Shown here in pieces: positions 30,701-44,869 of a DNA stretch of 64,000 bases; position 1 is the stretch's first letter, and each line of letters opens with the position of its first letter. Source of the DNA: Rotaria sp. Silwood1 (Eukaryota; Rotifera; Eurotatoria; Philodinida; Philodinidae); NCBI GenBank assembly GCA_905250075.1, contig CAJNOP010000857.1, forward strand, positions 1 to 64,000, in the 5' to 3' direction. The notes under the pieces were generated by a model, which was not told where the DNA came from, did not search any database, and saw nothing but the letters and a program-made list of their open reading frames with translations. Position numbers and translations under genes: made by a program.

Positions 30701-33700
30701 AACAAAATTTCTTTTATTGGTAAGAGAAAAAAGAAGCAGTTTTATATATGCTATATTTACCTGTGCTGGAAGAAGCCCAATGAATATTTTATTCAATGAC
30801 TTAAAATAATGTAAATTTAATCAAAAATGTGATAATAGTTATCAAAAAATCCGTTCGAACGTAAAAATCGTGCATGATATTTTATATTAATAACTTACTC
30901 AGTTTAGCTGAATGGAGCAGAAAAGATGAATCATGTTTTGTAAACGAATTAAACCTAAGAGCATTTCATTTGTATAAAAATAGTCTCACGTAAAAAAATT
31001 CGAGTTTATTTTTTAATATTTGATTTTTATCATGAGATCACTTCTTTCAAAATATAAAAATATTGTATTGTTCATAATCTGCTTATGTAGACAATTTACT
31101 AAATAGATTTTATTTGAATATTTGATTAATAGTTTGTAAAATTATAAAGAAAATAACTAAAAAAAACTAAAGTTCTCATCAAATATTAAATTTCAAAAAT
31201 GTATGCATTTAAATCATTGAATAAATAAAACTATAAATAACAAATTTAACACTTTCGCTTGCATATATAATAACTCTTCGTCTGCATATTGAAATTAAAA
31301 AGAAATATTTCGTAGTCGAGACTAAATAAAAGTATGTTTATCATTTAAAGACAAACTATCAGTTAATGTTTAAAAACAGCAAGTACATTAGATGACGGTT
31401 AAAAAGAATGCTTCTGTTGAGGCATGAATCAAAAGTATCTGTATATGGGAAGCTGTAGTTCATCAAAAGATATCGATTATATATATATCGTTCAAAAGTA
31501 GTTGGACATATGGTCAGTTATCACCTTCCGATATCAATGATTTCTTGCCTATCGATACTACATAGTATTCCAGTGAAAATCCTATAAATATTTGACTTCC
31601 TATTGAAATTTGACGGAACTATTGTATTTTTAATGCATCTTCAAACTGTAAGTTTTTTTCACTAGAAAATCCAAAAACATGATTTTTCCGAAATCCGGAT
31701 CGCCTATAGGAGTCTCTGGTTAATAGATATGCTAGAAGTTCAACAGTTCCACCAAGTCTAAACATGAACTCAACTTTTTTTAGGGCGTTTACTAGAATAG
31801 TATGTAGTATCTATAGGCGAAAAACAAATATTGAAATCGGAAACGGATATCTGGGGTAGGTCTCTCGTTAGTTTTGTGTAATGCAAAGTTTTATAATGGA
31901 TCGTATTGGTTTCATCTATCATGAAATGAAAAAAAAAACGCAATAGCAACCTCGATGAACAGATATGCTTTGCTGTTCTGTCCCAAAGCAAAATGAAGAC
32001 AAAACCGACGTTTTCTTTTTTTTTTTCTTTTCTTTTCTGACTACTTTTCCTTGGTCCTTTTGTTAGTCGTCTTCGTCACAACATTATTTCTTTGCCAATT
32101 GAACATCACGTGTTTAAGCGATGTCGTTTTTCTATGAGGCAACAAATAGGAAAACATCGAGGCACGTTCTGTGTTGTTTCTTAGTTATGCGTTCTTGTTC
32201 TTCGACTATTCTGATCTAGAAATTGGCAACATCTTTGTCATTCTATTTTTCTATTTACCCCTTGGCATTTTATATCTTTATCTGTTATTTAATTTTAAAC
32301 TAATGGAGCATATAAATAACAAATATAAGTCATGGCATATATATAATTTATATTCATTTCAATACTTTTAATTATATTATCGTCATGTCTCTGTTAATTT
32401 TCATACAAAATAGTTTAAAATTTATTTATCTTACAATTGTGAGTATATTTATAGTTAGTTAAATGTTACTAAAAAAAAGTTCTTTTTTTTTGTATTATTG
32501 ATTATATTGTACAAAAGCAAAAGAAATTCATTTCTATGATTGAGTATAAAATGATCTTCTTAAAAAAGATTCAAGTTGAAGGAAAATAAAAGAAAAAACA
32601 GATATGACGAAATTAATTACTAATTAAAATGAACTCTATTAACATGTATCAATATGTTTCTAGAGAACGCCTAGAATCGACTGTTTATTAATGTATGTAT
32701 GATTCATACTAAATGGTCAATATTTGTTTCATTCTGTAGAGCAGTTTAAATTCATTGTAAATTTTTTTTTCTGTTTACTCATTCGACATGGAATTTATTC
32801 CTCTACAAACCGCTCCGTTTTGTTCTTTTCCTACATTATTTTTCCTTGTCAATGAATTATTAAAATAGAATATAGGTTGTAATTAGATATGAATGTCTTG
32901 AAAAGAATTGATGCTAATAGCTTTTTAAGTTGAAGCTATTCATAGAAACAGACCTAAATATGCATATTGCTCATGTATAACAGCAAGTTCCGAGATTCTT
33001 ATTTTAGAATAAGTACAATCAAAAAATCTGAAACAAACTTCAAATCGAAAATTGAAAATCAATTTTCCTTGTATTTTTGAGGGAACCACAATATTGTAAT
33101 AAAAATTACAGTAAAAATACGGTATCACAACAGTAGTAAACCATTAGCTTCAACTTTTTTCAGGACATCCATAAGTCATTAGAACCTGAATGATACATCA
33201 AGTTCTGAATTAAAAGCAATTTGACATTTAAAAACATTCTCTCGTGAATATGAATTTTTATTTTCTTTGAACATCTAACTATTTCTACAAATGTATGGTG
33301 ATTCAAACAACTCGTAAAAGTAACCTATTTTACATTAACATATAGAGGACTTCGTGCTCTATCTACCCACGTTCTATTCAATATTTTTAAAAGTCATATT
33401 CTTCCTGTCGAACATTAGTTACCATGTCATCCGTTTCATAATTGTATTCTGAATAACATGGTTGACATTGTCGCTAAAATATATTAAACATTGTGTCTTA
33501 ATGTTTTTTCTCTCATCTTTGAATTAATATTCTCACTTTTCTTGAGATCATTGTGTTAGAAAATTAGAGCTTTTGATGTCTTTATCTAATAAGAAATAAA
33601 GAAAAATTCCGACAAAATATTATATGAGTAGTTCGCACTTTTAAACTTTATCACGGTTCACATAACTGTTGTGATTCTCATCGAATAAATAACAAAAGAA

Positions 33701-34370
33701 CAGATAGATATTTGAATAAGACATCTCCTTATATTTGAATGACATTTATCAATTGAATAAATGCAGTGAATATCCACCTGTACAAACCATCAAACGATTT
33801 ATGATGTGCATTTGTAATGAAATTTAATACGTTTTTTTTTTTTCTTCATCGACAATAGGTACTTTTCTTTTTGAAATGTCATAATGAAAGATTTTTATTT
33901 TCATGAGAAGGATACATGCGTAATACACAGTTGGTGAGCATTAATAAAAATTAAATTAAAGAAAAAATAAAGAAATGATATGCAATAAGCAATAGCATGT
34001 GACAAAATTTGATTTAAGTGACTTGTAAAGTACGTTATTGAAATATTTTGACATAAGTTTGTATGCTTGTGTTTATCACTTCTTTTCTTTGTTTCAAATT
34101 AAACGAATTGCTGCTTACAAAAGAAGGAAGGAACGATGAACTTTTTCTTATTTATTCAGCTGACAGTTGAAGTACTCATACTTCTACAAATTTGGTTGAA
34201 GACTATCTATATTCTTTCAACTGAATAAACCTTAAGAAAATAGTGTGTTTAAGCATATTACCAGTAAACCTTAATGTACAGCTAGAAAAGAGTTTCACAT
34301 AATGCTTTCTTATTAAATTGATGTCATTCTATTTTTTTTTCAGATCAGTTGGTTTCACAATATAAGTTCA
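30701..34370. other. Gene desert between GPCR and the 12-exon gene
   Basis: About 3.7 kb, very AT-rich, with poly-T runs and scattered short random frames. No hairpin, repeat or gene that I can support. The last 28 bases after a 3' splice site (tttttcag, ending at 34343) are probably the 5' UTR of the next gene. Confidence 0.4.
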
Positions 34371-37300
34371 ATGTTTCGTCAATGCAAGAACCGACTGCAA
34401 TGTTCCGATAAACCAAATATTAATCAGATATTTTTATCAATTGATAATGAAGTACGAGAGAATTGCTTTTCAAAACAATGATTATATATTCATATTGTTT
34501 TGTTCACTTATTCTTTTTTTTTTTGTTTAGTTAAAAAATATATATCATACATTAGATAAATTATTTAATGAAAATCTTTTATTAAAAGCTCAAATTGATA
34601 AATTAGAAAAACGAGTAAATTACAATGTTTTTTTTTTATTTTGTTCAAAATTATTTCTCTTTTATTTTTCATTATTTTAAGCATGAATATTGGATTTCCA
34701 ATGAACAAATTTATTTATTAAAACGTATTGAAAAATTAGAAAATGATAATCTTCAATTACGTGAAATTTATCAAACTTATCATATACAAAATGAAAAATG
34801 TATACGATCAATAACTGATCTAATTATAAAAATACTCTTAACTCAACAGGTAATCATCTTATATTAATTATCAATCAAGATTTTTCTTTTCTTTACTATT
34901 ACTTTTGCGTACATGAATATTGTTTTTTTTATTCTTTCTACCTGAAAAGTATACAGTCAAGGTTTTACATAGCTTATCATGAAAGTTTTCATTTTGTTTA
35001 ATTGAAGTCTATTTGTTACTTTAACAGTTCGAGTTGTATATTCATATCTCTTCATATCTGTTGCATTTTTCTAGACAATTTTTATTGACCATTATGAGAG
35101 CAAATATAATTGGCTACTTTTTTTTTAATGTGCCTTTAACATCATCTTTTTGATGTATGTTAAAATTAAAAGATATGACTTTTATTCTTACATACTAGAA
35201 GTTACAAAAATTTATCATTTGTCAAGATAAAAAACAACAAAAGTAAATGTAACTTTTGAGGTTTAAAAAAAAAACTAGAACAATCATGACAAGATACGAA
35301 AGACAACGATTTCGAAAGCTTTTTGATCAATGTATTTCACCATGTTATGATCATTTAACAGCTCAGGTGTGATTTGAAAATAGAAATGTTTATAAAAATT
35401 AGCATTGAAATAGATAATAGTACATTAATTATATATTATTTCTATATTCATAGGAACTCAGAAAACAACATATTGAGCGACATAATACAAATGATACGGC
35501 TCACTGGAGGAAAAAACAACAGAAAGTAAGTTCTTCGTTTATTTTTAAAATTTCATATGAATAACATTTAACTTAGAATGAATCACTTCGTCGAAGTACA
35601 ACTTGTATATTATGTCCTGTTGCTTGTAATACATCGGTATTATAATTTATTTTTAAATTAATATTCTTCGTTGTTCTTTTTCTCTCTATTACTATTAGAA
35701 TAATAATGAACATACTACTAATAATGAATTCATATGGTCTCATCAACAATCGATGATTGTTGAAGATCAAGATCAAAAAACAACAAATCAATCATCGGGT
35801 ATGTGTACATGAGTATTTTCTCATGAAGAGATGTTATGATGTAACTTTGTTTTCTTCAGTTCTCTATCGTTACACATGTCTAATTAGATATGACAGAACG
35901 GCAAAGAGAAAGTGGATAGAAGCAAAGAAAAAAGGAAATCGAGAAATGTAGAAAGCCAAATTCTATAATTTTCCGTTAAGAAAAGAATATGTAAACGGAC
36001 ATCAGAAACGGCAGCATCTAAGACAAAAAGAAAACTAAGTGCACTCATTAGATGAATAAATATACATAAAGACAACCAAATTGTACACAGTAAGATCATA
36101 TTATTTTTAAAATATTAGTTGTTCATTATAACTTTTATTTTATAAACAAAATCTTAAATAAAAATTAATATATTTTGTTTTGTTATATAAGATTATAATT
36201 AGAATTGTATAAGCAAAAATTTCCGATAGAGAGAAACATAAGACTATGTTTTTTTTTATTTGTTTTGAACGAAAAAGCTCAAATAACTAAAACTTTCCGA
36301 CATCATCTTCAACTATTAATTATCATATAGTCTTCAATTATTTTATTTCTGGCTTACAAAAACAAAAAAATCACTTATAGGCAAAATCTAAGTGTAAATT
36401 TAAAATTCTATTTCATCATACCCATAGGCTTTACATACATAAATTTGATTTTCTATTCTCTTCTAACATATGTTATCCGTATTTGTTTTTTCATGGTATA
36501 GATTCGGAATTTACGGTTGATGAGAAATAGAGATAAACTGAGAAATAGAATTGCACGGCTCTATAATGCTTCAAGCAATATCTAACTAAGCAAAAATCTG
36601 CAAATATATATATATGTGTAAACGTTGTCACTGACATTTAGTGTTGTATACATATCAACATTCTAATAATATTTTTTTGTTCATTATTTTATAATAGAAA
36701 TATTAATAAAAAAACAAAAAGCTTTATCATTTCTAAAATATTATTAGTTCAACTTTATTAATATTTAATTTTTAATAATGAATAAAATATTTAATCTTAG
36801 ATATGATTTATTTTTAAAAGCTGTTAACACAATTCCCATGAGAAATATGATGTCATTGTTCTTGCTAATCATATGAAGATTGTTTTATTTAATCTCTTTT
36901 GGGATAAATTTCTTCAATGTCTCTCTTCAGACATACAAAAAGCAAGTAGTTTATATATATCATAAAGAAAGAAACATAATTGATATATGGTCTACGTGAG
37001 AAGAAGGAAGGAAGTAAGTCCAAAGTTTTACCTCTATGTGTGAATACTTGTGTTTCACAAAAATATATTATTAATACTAAATAGCTTATGAATAATACGC
37101 AGTTGTTTATTTTTTATTTGTGAGTGTTTTTTTTACGATATAAAATAACACAAACCAGAGATTTTTTTTTATTACTAACACTGAAAAGTACAAGGTTTCA
37201 AACAGAATTTTTGATATCGTAACACTATCTACAGTAGAAAACATAATGACATAAACAACTGACTAGAAGTATTTATGCCATTTTCAAAGAATTCTTAATT

Positions 37301-40300
37301 ATCATATTGACCTTCTCTCATCAAAAGTTAGAACTATAGTTATAGATATGATCAAAGTTTTATTATTATTTGGATAGTCTGATATATTTAAAAAGAAAAA
37401 ACTAAGTATGTCACTAAGATCTTTTTAACTATACGTCGTACTCGTAAAAATTTGTTCATAATTCATGCAACAATAAATGATCGAAATCAATATTGATTGA
37501 AAGTGATTTTTCTTTCTAAAACTAAAAAATTGCAAATTCTAATGTACTAATCTGATATTCGTAGGGTACTTAACACAAAAAAGAAAATAGAGGAAGTATA
37601 TTCACCAGTTCCTTTAAGTACCTAGACATGCTATTTAATAATGCTAATTGTCTGTATAGTGTTAGTAAGGTTAGTGTCAATACTGACATTTGCGTTTGCT
37701 ATAACATTTAGATACTAATTCTATCAAAATTTGCTTGTTTGTTTTAGAAGTGTCACTATGTCGAATAATTGAATTCCGGTAGTATCCCACTAAATCAGTA
37801 AACTATACCTGTGTATCTCTAACTATGAGTAAAAAAAAAATTTTAATATAAAAAATACAAAATAAAAGTTGTATTAAGATTAAACTGATTAATGAAAAAA
37901 GATTGTGTGATAGATTTCTTTTCATTACATTAATTAATCATATTATCACACGAAATAGAAAGACTCTATTGAATATTAAATTATATTTTAAATCAATTAT
38001 GTATGGAATATTCAATCTTTTCTAAATTTATATTCACCGACAATCAAGGACAAATTTTTTCTTTCTTTTTTTTTTCTCTATAAAAGTACTGTTCATCCTT
38101 TCCGTAGTTTGCACAAACATACAGATTTCTCTAAGATACTTCTTCTAATCGAGTTTGAAACTTTTTTTTTTACACGTACTAAAGCTAAAATATTGGACAT
38201 AACCAAAGACACACTCATTATTTTACTAGGACAAGGTTTGTAAATGCTGTCAAAAACTACAAAAACAATAGTTTTTTTTTTTACATTTGATTTTGAGAAA
38301 AACGTAAAACAAAACTGAATGTTGACTTTACTCATCTGTTCTCCTTTCTATTTAAGATATTCAAGTAATTCACATTCGATAAGACTAAGTTCGGAGAGTA
38401 TCTTTTTATTAATACTTGTGAAGATGCTCATAATCAAACCAGCATGAATAATATACGTATTATTGAGTAAATCTCGCTTTTATTACTAACGGCAGACATA
38501 AAAACTAAAAATAAATAATATCTAAAATAAACACTGTTAAAAGAAGTTAGTTTGTTTTTTTCTTTTTCGTAAATGGATAGAAGATATTTTAAATTGTACC
38601 TATTAATGATAAATTCTTTTTAGAATTAGATAATTATTCATCAACACTGGCTACTATTAAGTCTAAAACCGATAAATCATCAACTTCTTCAACAAATAAA
38701 CTTTATTTTATTTTAAATAATCAAACAACAACATCAGAAAAATCTACAGAAAAAAATAATCATCATTTATCAAATATTAATATCGTATCTCTTGATGATT
38801 CTCCTCATAAACAACAATCATCAAAAACATTGAATAAAAATCGATCAAAACAACAACAAACTAACACAAATTATTCCAATCATGAAAGGTCATCAATACA
38901 AACATCATCATATCGTACAACAAAGACGACAACACCATCAATATCAAAACCATCTCGTGTAAGAAAAACAATTTTTCTATTATAAAAAATAACAAACAAA
39001 TTATTTTTTTTTCCCAGATTCCAATAATTAAACCTCATCCATTGCCAACAACAAATAATCAACAACATCCACATGTTCCTACGATTACAAATCAAAAGAT
39101 AACTTCATCATCACAAATAATTCATAAATCATCTCGTCCTCTTTTTACATCAACAAAACCAGCTCAATCATTTCCATCGGTTCGTATTATACCAACAATT
39201 AAAAATAAACCAAATATTATCATTACAAAACCAATAATAAATAATACTAAAAAACATATATCTTCTATTGTTCAACAACAACCAGCACGTGTTTCTGATA
39301 TTGATGTATTAATAGCTGAACAAAAAAAAAATAAAAACATATCAAAATTACCTGTTAAACCAATAATTGTTTCACCTTCACCTATAATTAATAATATTCA
39401 ACCATCATTATTTTCAAAAGATACTGTTAAACGTATTCGAACTGTTCGTAGTCATGAATTAAAATTATTTTCATGTCATTTAATACCAGAAATATCAGAT
39501 AAAATATCATCTCAAACAAATGAATCACTTTCAACTTTAACACCAACTTCATTAGAATCTATAACAGATAATAATAATAATAAATCTATTAATGATCAAT
39601 TACAAAATACAAATAAATCATGTTCAAATATTTCTACTGATATGAGAGATTTTTCAGAAGATAGTCTTAATGAACATGATCATATTCAAAGATTACTTAA
39701 ACAAAGTAAGTTTATTTCTTTAGTTTTTCTATAATAATTCAATTTATTTTTTTTTGTACTTATGTAACAAAAAATTGAAGTTACTAATCAATAGTTCTCA
39801 TTTTTTTTCTTCTCACGATGGAACAACCCGAATGAATATTCGCTATATGAACTCTTGTTAGATTCAGAGTAATGTTTATTACTGTGAAAATTCTGCACTA
39901 TTATAAAGTATTCTGAGACAATCAACTCATTATTATTTCATATGAATTATAAAATATAATTTTAATAATTTTGCATAGAAAAATATTCTAGTTGTTCATT
40001 AATTATTAAAAAGAAAAACTCATTAAACTATCGTTGAAATCATATTTATTAGAAGATTTCGAAAATTTAATTGAATAAATATATTTTTTTCTTTTAATTT
40101 AGATACATCAATCAATACAACTAATATACAAACTGATTCATTGAATAATACTATTCAAAATGAAAATATTGGAAAAGAATATTTTCTTTCAATTGTTGAT
40201 AATTTAAATCCTGAACATAATCGATTATCATCATCATCATCATCAATCAAATCTCGAGCAATGTCATTATTACGAAAACCATTTGTACATCGTTTAATAT

Positions 40301-41215
40301 TTCCAGAACGTCTTGGTCGTATGATATTTTATCGTCGTATATTATCTGATTCTGATATTTATCAAAAAATTTGTTCAAAAGATAATGAAATTTATCATAA
40401 TGTCTATCATTTAGATACAATACGTGATTATTCAATGGAATTTTATATGTTAACAACTTATACTTCAGATTCCGAATTACGTGCTTGGATTGATAGTAAT
40501 GATGATATAGTAGATAGTATTTATCATAGTGATGAAAATTTTTTTCAACAAAATAATGAAAATCAAATAAAATCTATTCATAGTCAAGATAGTCTTAATC
40601 AACAAGATGAACTTCATTGGTATTCTGAACTTGAAATAGTTCATCCATCATTAAATAATCAACAAGTAAAAAAAAAACAATAAGAAAACTTATTTAATAT
40701 CATGAAAATTTTTTGTTTTTTAAGAAAACACATGAAAATACATCGGATTATTCTACTGAAGTTCATATCGAAGAATTATTACATCATAAAGAGGTTAGTT
40801 ATTTTTTTTTTTTTTGAAATTCGTAAAAAAAAAGAATTCTCTATTCTATTTATAGTCTTCTCCATCAAATCTACCAACGATTATTTCATCTGATTCAATC
40901 GATTTAATTGCTTCTTCATCAATTCTACCAAATGATACTTCTAATAAACTTCATTCAATTTCATTACCTTCTAATATTACTAATGAAACTAATTCATTAC
41001 TTGAAGAAATTTTTCCTGCTTTATCTACACATCGTTCATCAATATCTAGTACTATTCCACAACAACAACAAACAAATATTGATCAATATGAAAATGATTC
41101 AACATCATCAATAATTACTGAAGAATTTAAACATGATTTTTATTATTTATGTCCAGTGACAAATACAACAAATTTTTCAAAAAATGATTATAAACCTTTA
41201 TTTCATGATTTTTAA
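34371..41215 (+). CDS. 883-residue Ser/Asn/Gln-rich protein with coiled-coil N-terminus
   Basis: Twelve exons, all joining in phase: 34371-34451, 34531-34614, 34682-34849, 35199-35242, 35279-35366, 35454-35525, 35699-35798, 38624-38958, 39018-39705, 40103-40665, 40725-40793, 40856-41215. Total is 2652 nt (884 codons). Introns are about 36-400 bp, except one of 2.8 kb. Residues 28-111 are strongly coiled-coil (leucine heptads, LLLKAQIDKLEKR, LLKRIEKLENDNLQL). The middle and C-terminus are low-complexity Ser/Thr/Asn/Gln-rich. One ordered island (in exon 10) reads LLRKPFVHRLIFPERLG and FYRRILSDSDIYQKI. I do not recognise the family. A scaffold or cytoskeletal role is only a guess. It is convergent with the EF-hand gene, 113 bp between stops. 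Confidence 0.85.
35799..38623 (+). other. Unusually long intron (2.8 kb)
   Basis: Intron 7 of the 883-residue protein gene, with donor GTATGT and acceptor ttttag. It is many times longer than the other introns here. No repeat, hairpin or nested gene was recognised in it. It is AT-rich with long T runs. Confidence 0.7.
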
Positions 41216-41328
41216 ATAATGTTCAATGCCAGATATATTGTTATATCTATATTTTTATTAATCTTCTTTTTTTTTTTGTTTTTGTTTGTTTGTTATTAAA
41301 CTAAGCTAATAATAAAATAAAACGTTGA

Positions 41329-42090
41329 TTATATATTATTTCCAAGTAATTGATCAAGTAAACCTAAAACAAAAAAACAAAAAAAATTTAATAAAAATAA
41401 AATTGATTTTAATCCAAAAAAATAAAAAATTACGTTCAATATCAATTTTTTTTACTTCATCATTTAAACCTAATTGTATGAGATCATCAATTTCATCATC
41501 AGATAATGGTTCACCAAGTGTACGCATTATCTCTCGAAATTGTTCAATATCAATATAACCTTCTTTTGTATGATCAAATTTTATTAATGCTTTATAAAGC
41601 GCATTTCGATCATTACTTATCGATGTCCATGGTTCATCAAGTATTTCTAAGAAATCTTCAAATGTCAATTCAAATTTCTCTTCGAAAAAAAAAAAATATT
41701 TATTAAAATATTAAATGAAAAATTTCTTTGTTTCATATTTCTACCATCTTCTTCAAGTGCCTGGATTCGTCTATTACAATCCGTTTGTGATGGATTTCTA
41801 CCACATGCTTGTAATATTTCTAATAAACGATTAATATGAATAGTATCAAGTTCAGGACTATCTTTATATTTTGAAAATAATTCATTTATTAGTTCTTTAA
41901 ATAAAAAAAAAAAATTAATTAATTATCAAGTAAATTTTTAATAAACAAGAAAAAAAAACAGACATACGTAAATTCTCATTCATTTCATCATTAGGAAACT
42001 CATCATTAAAACGTGGACTTTCTTCATCAGCCTTAAAAATATATTCAGTTTGGATTACATACAATTCTTTTAGTTTTACTTCCTTACCAT
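41329..42090 (-). CDS. EF-hand (calmodulin-superfamily) protein
   Basis: Five exons joined in phase: 42090-42088 (only the ATG), 42031-41968, 41894-41745, 41679-41434, 41363-41329, total 498 nt (165 residues). Introns are 56-73 bp. The length and helix pattern fit a four-EF-hand protein of the calmodulin/troponin C type. The best loop (DHTKEGYIDIEQ) keeps D1, G6, I8 and D9 but has Gln where the twelfth residue is normally Glu. The other loops lack the acidic pattern. It is therefore probably a structural light-chain-like or ciliary (DRC8/EFCAB2-like) protein rather than a strong calcium sensor. The subfamily is a guess. The first exon being just a start codon is notable, and an X-box-like site lies about 42 bp upstream. 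Confidence 0.8.
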
Positions 42091-42131
42091 TTGTTCGTCG
42101 ATGTTATGTAAATGTAAGTGACATTGTAGTC

Positions 42132-42143
42132 GTTGCTAACAAC
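42132..42143. promoter_or_regulatory. X-box-like RFX site (candidate)
   Basis: GTTGCTAACAAC is a near-palindrome matching the two half-sites RYYNYY and RRNRAC, but with no spacer, where known X-boxes have 1-3 bases. It lies 42 bp upstream of the EF-hand gene's ATG. Suggestive only. Confidence 0.25.
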
Positions 42144-43573
42144 GTCAATGTAATGTTTTTTTTTCATTCTTATTTCATCACTATTATCAATAACTGTTGC
42201 TTTGACAGTTTTTTTTTTTTTTGTTTTTTCTTTAGAGTCATAACAAAAGAGTTAAAAGAACAGAATATGTTACAAAATTAATAAAAAAAAAAAAAAAAAA
42301 CTTCACTATGAATTAATCAAAATTTAAGTAATTAGTTTTGTTGAAAAAGATACAAAAAAAATATTCTATTTGTTTTTCAAGAGTCTCTCTCAAGAAAATT
42401 TTTTGAACATAATATTTATTCGCACATAATTTAAATAGATATTCATATTGTATTATAATACAACTTTATATTTAATTTAAATAGAAAATAAATAATGGAT
42501 GTGCCAGAATAAATGGTCTTCTAAGCATGTTCTCAATAAACCAATCAAGATTTATCCCTAAGCTTTAATCTTTATTTTTTTAAAAGAATCACGATGTAAG
42601 TCTTTATAAAAAGAAAAGTATTAGAGATATCTCAAAATAGATCAAAAGTGGCGAAAACTTTCCTCACAGAATAACTAATAGTCTATGACAACTAAGATCA
42701 GATTGAAGAGTATCTTTTTGTTTCCTTAAAAAAGGTATTGTTCCCTAGAGCTCAGAAGAAACAAAATGTTGAGACACCGTTAAAACCCTTTTTTTGTTTC
42801 ACTGACACTAATTTTTTAAAGGTTACTGAATTTTGTAGGAACAACATTTTGAGAAAAATACCAAGCAAACTTTCCTCTATATATCAAGACTTATTTTTCT
42901 TTCGTCAAAGTGATCGAAAACTGACCGTGTTCAATGGTGTGCAAGGTTCGTGATTCATGCTCTCAGCACCTTTCGAAATTATCATTGGGAGAATTTCCTA
43001 TTCAAAGAATAATGGTAGGACTAGTTTGTCTTCTAGACATTTTGACAGTTGGAGTTATTAAAAGTACTAACAAACAACTAAGAGTCCACATTTATATGAT
43101 ATGGTATCAAGAACATTTCGAAGCTATTATTAGCAATGAAATATCAAAAAATGAAAAAAGAAGAAAAATTAGATAAATCACACTGTGAGGCTGCGACAGA
43201 ATAGATTTAAAGAGAATAACTAACTGTGCTCTCTCTTATGATGTACAGAGAAATTCGTTTCAATGAAGCATTTTGACGTCAATATTTCTTTATTGAAATT
43301 GAGTCAAAAATTCATAAAACTTCGCTTTGTGTACTCAATCTTCCTAAATATGCAGTTCTATTTAGATTCTGTCATTCCAGTCTGATGCATTTCTTTTTTT
43401 TTTTGAGAACTTCAAAAACAATGATTTAAAAGCGTTATTTTTGTAAATAGAACTTTTCAAGTCTTACAATATTGCTATCTATCTGAATAAAAGATTGTAG
43501 AATGGTTAATAATCATTACTTAAACAGATTAAAATCAATATTCACATGGAATTTTAATTTTAGTTTGCGTTAC

Positions 43574-43656
43574 GACTTTGTCTCAATAACTTAGTTGGTA
43601 AAGGTATTTGATTAGGTACCAGTTGCGATACTATCTGTATTCGCATCACAGTCGAA
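43574..43656 (+). other. tRNA-like relic (candidate)
   Basis: AACTTAGTTGGTAAAGG resembles a tRNA D-arm (A box). About 35 bases later CTGTATTCGCATCACAG could form a T-arm with a degenerate B box. The acceptor stem does not pair, so this is at best a decayed tRNA or a tRNA-derived repeat. Confidence 0.25.
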
Positions 43657-44869
43657 ACTCATTTTCTTTCCTATGTGCTTCATTCTTTTCGAGTAATGAA
43701 TTAGAGCTGTTCTACCATGTTTATTCGAATAGTGAATAAAAAGTTCTGTCATATATATTTATATATAATCATACATATAGAAAATTCTCGTATTTGGTAT
43801 TGCAGTTCTATTAAATTTAAGTTTTAATGAAAGCAAGGTACTACTGACACAGTGCATAACTAATCGCATTAATAGAAAGTGTGTGCTTTTCAATAATGCA
43901 GATGCTACTATGCATATTGTTCACTACTTGCTTCTCCCATGAGGTGATGAGAAGTTAAAGGAAAGGCACCTTTAATTGTACGCGAGCATGATGTTGCTTA
44001 TGAGACAGGAACAAAAAAAACCATAACAATTTTTCGTTTTTTCCGAACAGTCCGAAATACTGTGTGTAATCACCTGGTTGATTTGATTCATGCACAAACT
44101 GCGCGCAAGGAGCGTCTCCCTTTCATGTATCATTTGACAATCTCTACTTCTTTTGCGAAAGAGTTTATCAATACAACTTCACACAGAGATTGAGTGAAAT
44201 TCGTAGAGCTTTTGCATTGATGGCCCGACTGAGTATAGGTATGGTTGTGAGTACTGCATTCATCGACACCAACTTTCACACTAATATATGTAACCTAATC
44301 GTCCACCACTATTGTCCTGACGCTAGAAAGCTAAGTTCAGTGGCATATAGGATTTATATTGTCGCTGAAGATGTGTACAGATACTCGAAAGCACACATTT
44401 TTACTCAGAGAACTATCTAACATGATACATAACATATGCAGAACGGTCGTTTAATTAGAATGTAGCTGTATGTATGAGTATAGCACTTTTGTTGTCCTAC
44501 GTAAACATACTTAGTTCCACATTCACATCTATACAAGGAAAAAAGAGAAAGAGGAACGATAACAATGTGTTTCATTTATTATTTCTTTCGCTGCTAATGA
44601 AGCGATTACAACAGAAATTTCGTCGTAGACTGACTCAATATACGCATATGGCACCACCTCGAGATAGAAAAACTTTTCCAACATTCTTTATATTGGGTTT
44701 TTCCATATTTTCTGCTTCTGCTAATGACTCATTTAATATAGAAATTTCCAAGAAGAAATTGGCCCTATAATATTTGTATTTAAATACATCAAGATCAATT
44801 TTAGATCATTCACAAACTATTTTTACTGTCAATATATTTCTGGACGTGCATATTACAAACACAGCATTT

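Larger units (their letters stand above)
42091..44869. other. Intergenic
   Basis: About 2.8 kb. Apart from the X-box-like site and a tRNA-like stretch near 43574, nothing was recognised. The short frames at 42738-43176 and 44190-44770 look random, and I see no domain or splice support. Confidence 0.35.

Noticed and set aside
42738..44770. Several frames of 70-98 codons upstream of the CCCH-Ubl gene
   Set aside because: No domains, no splice sites, composition like the background.
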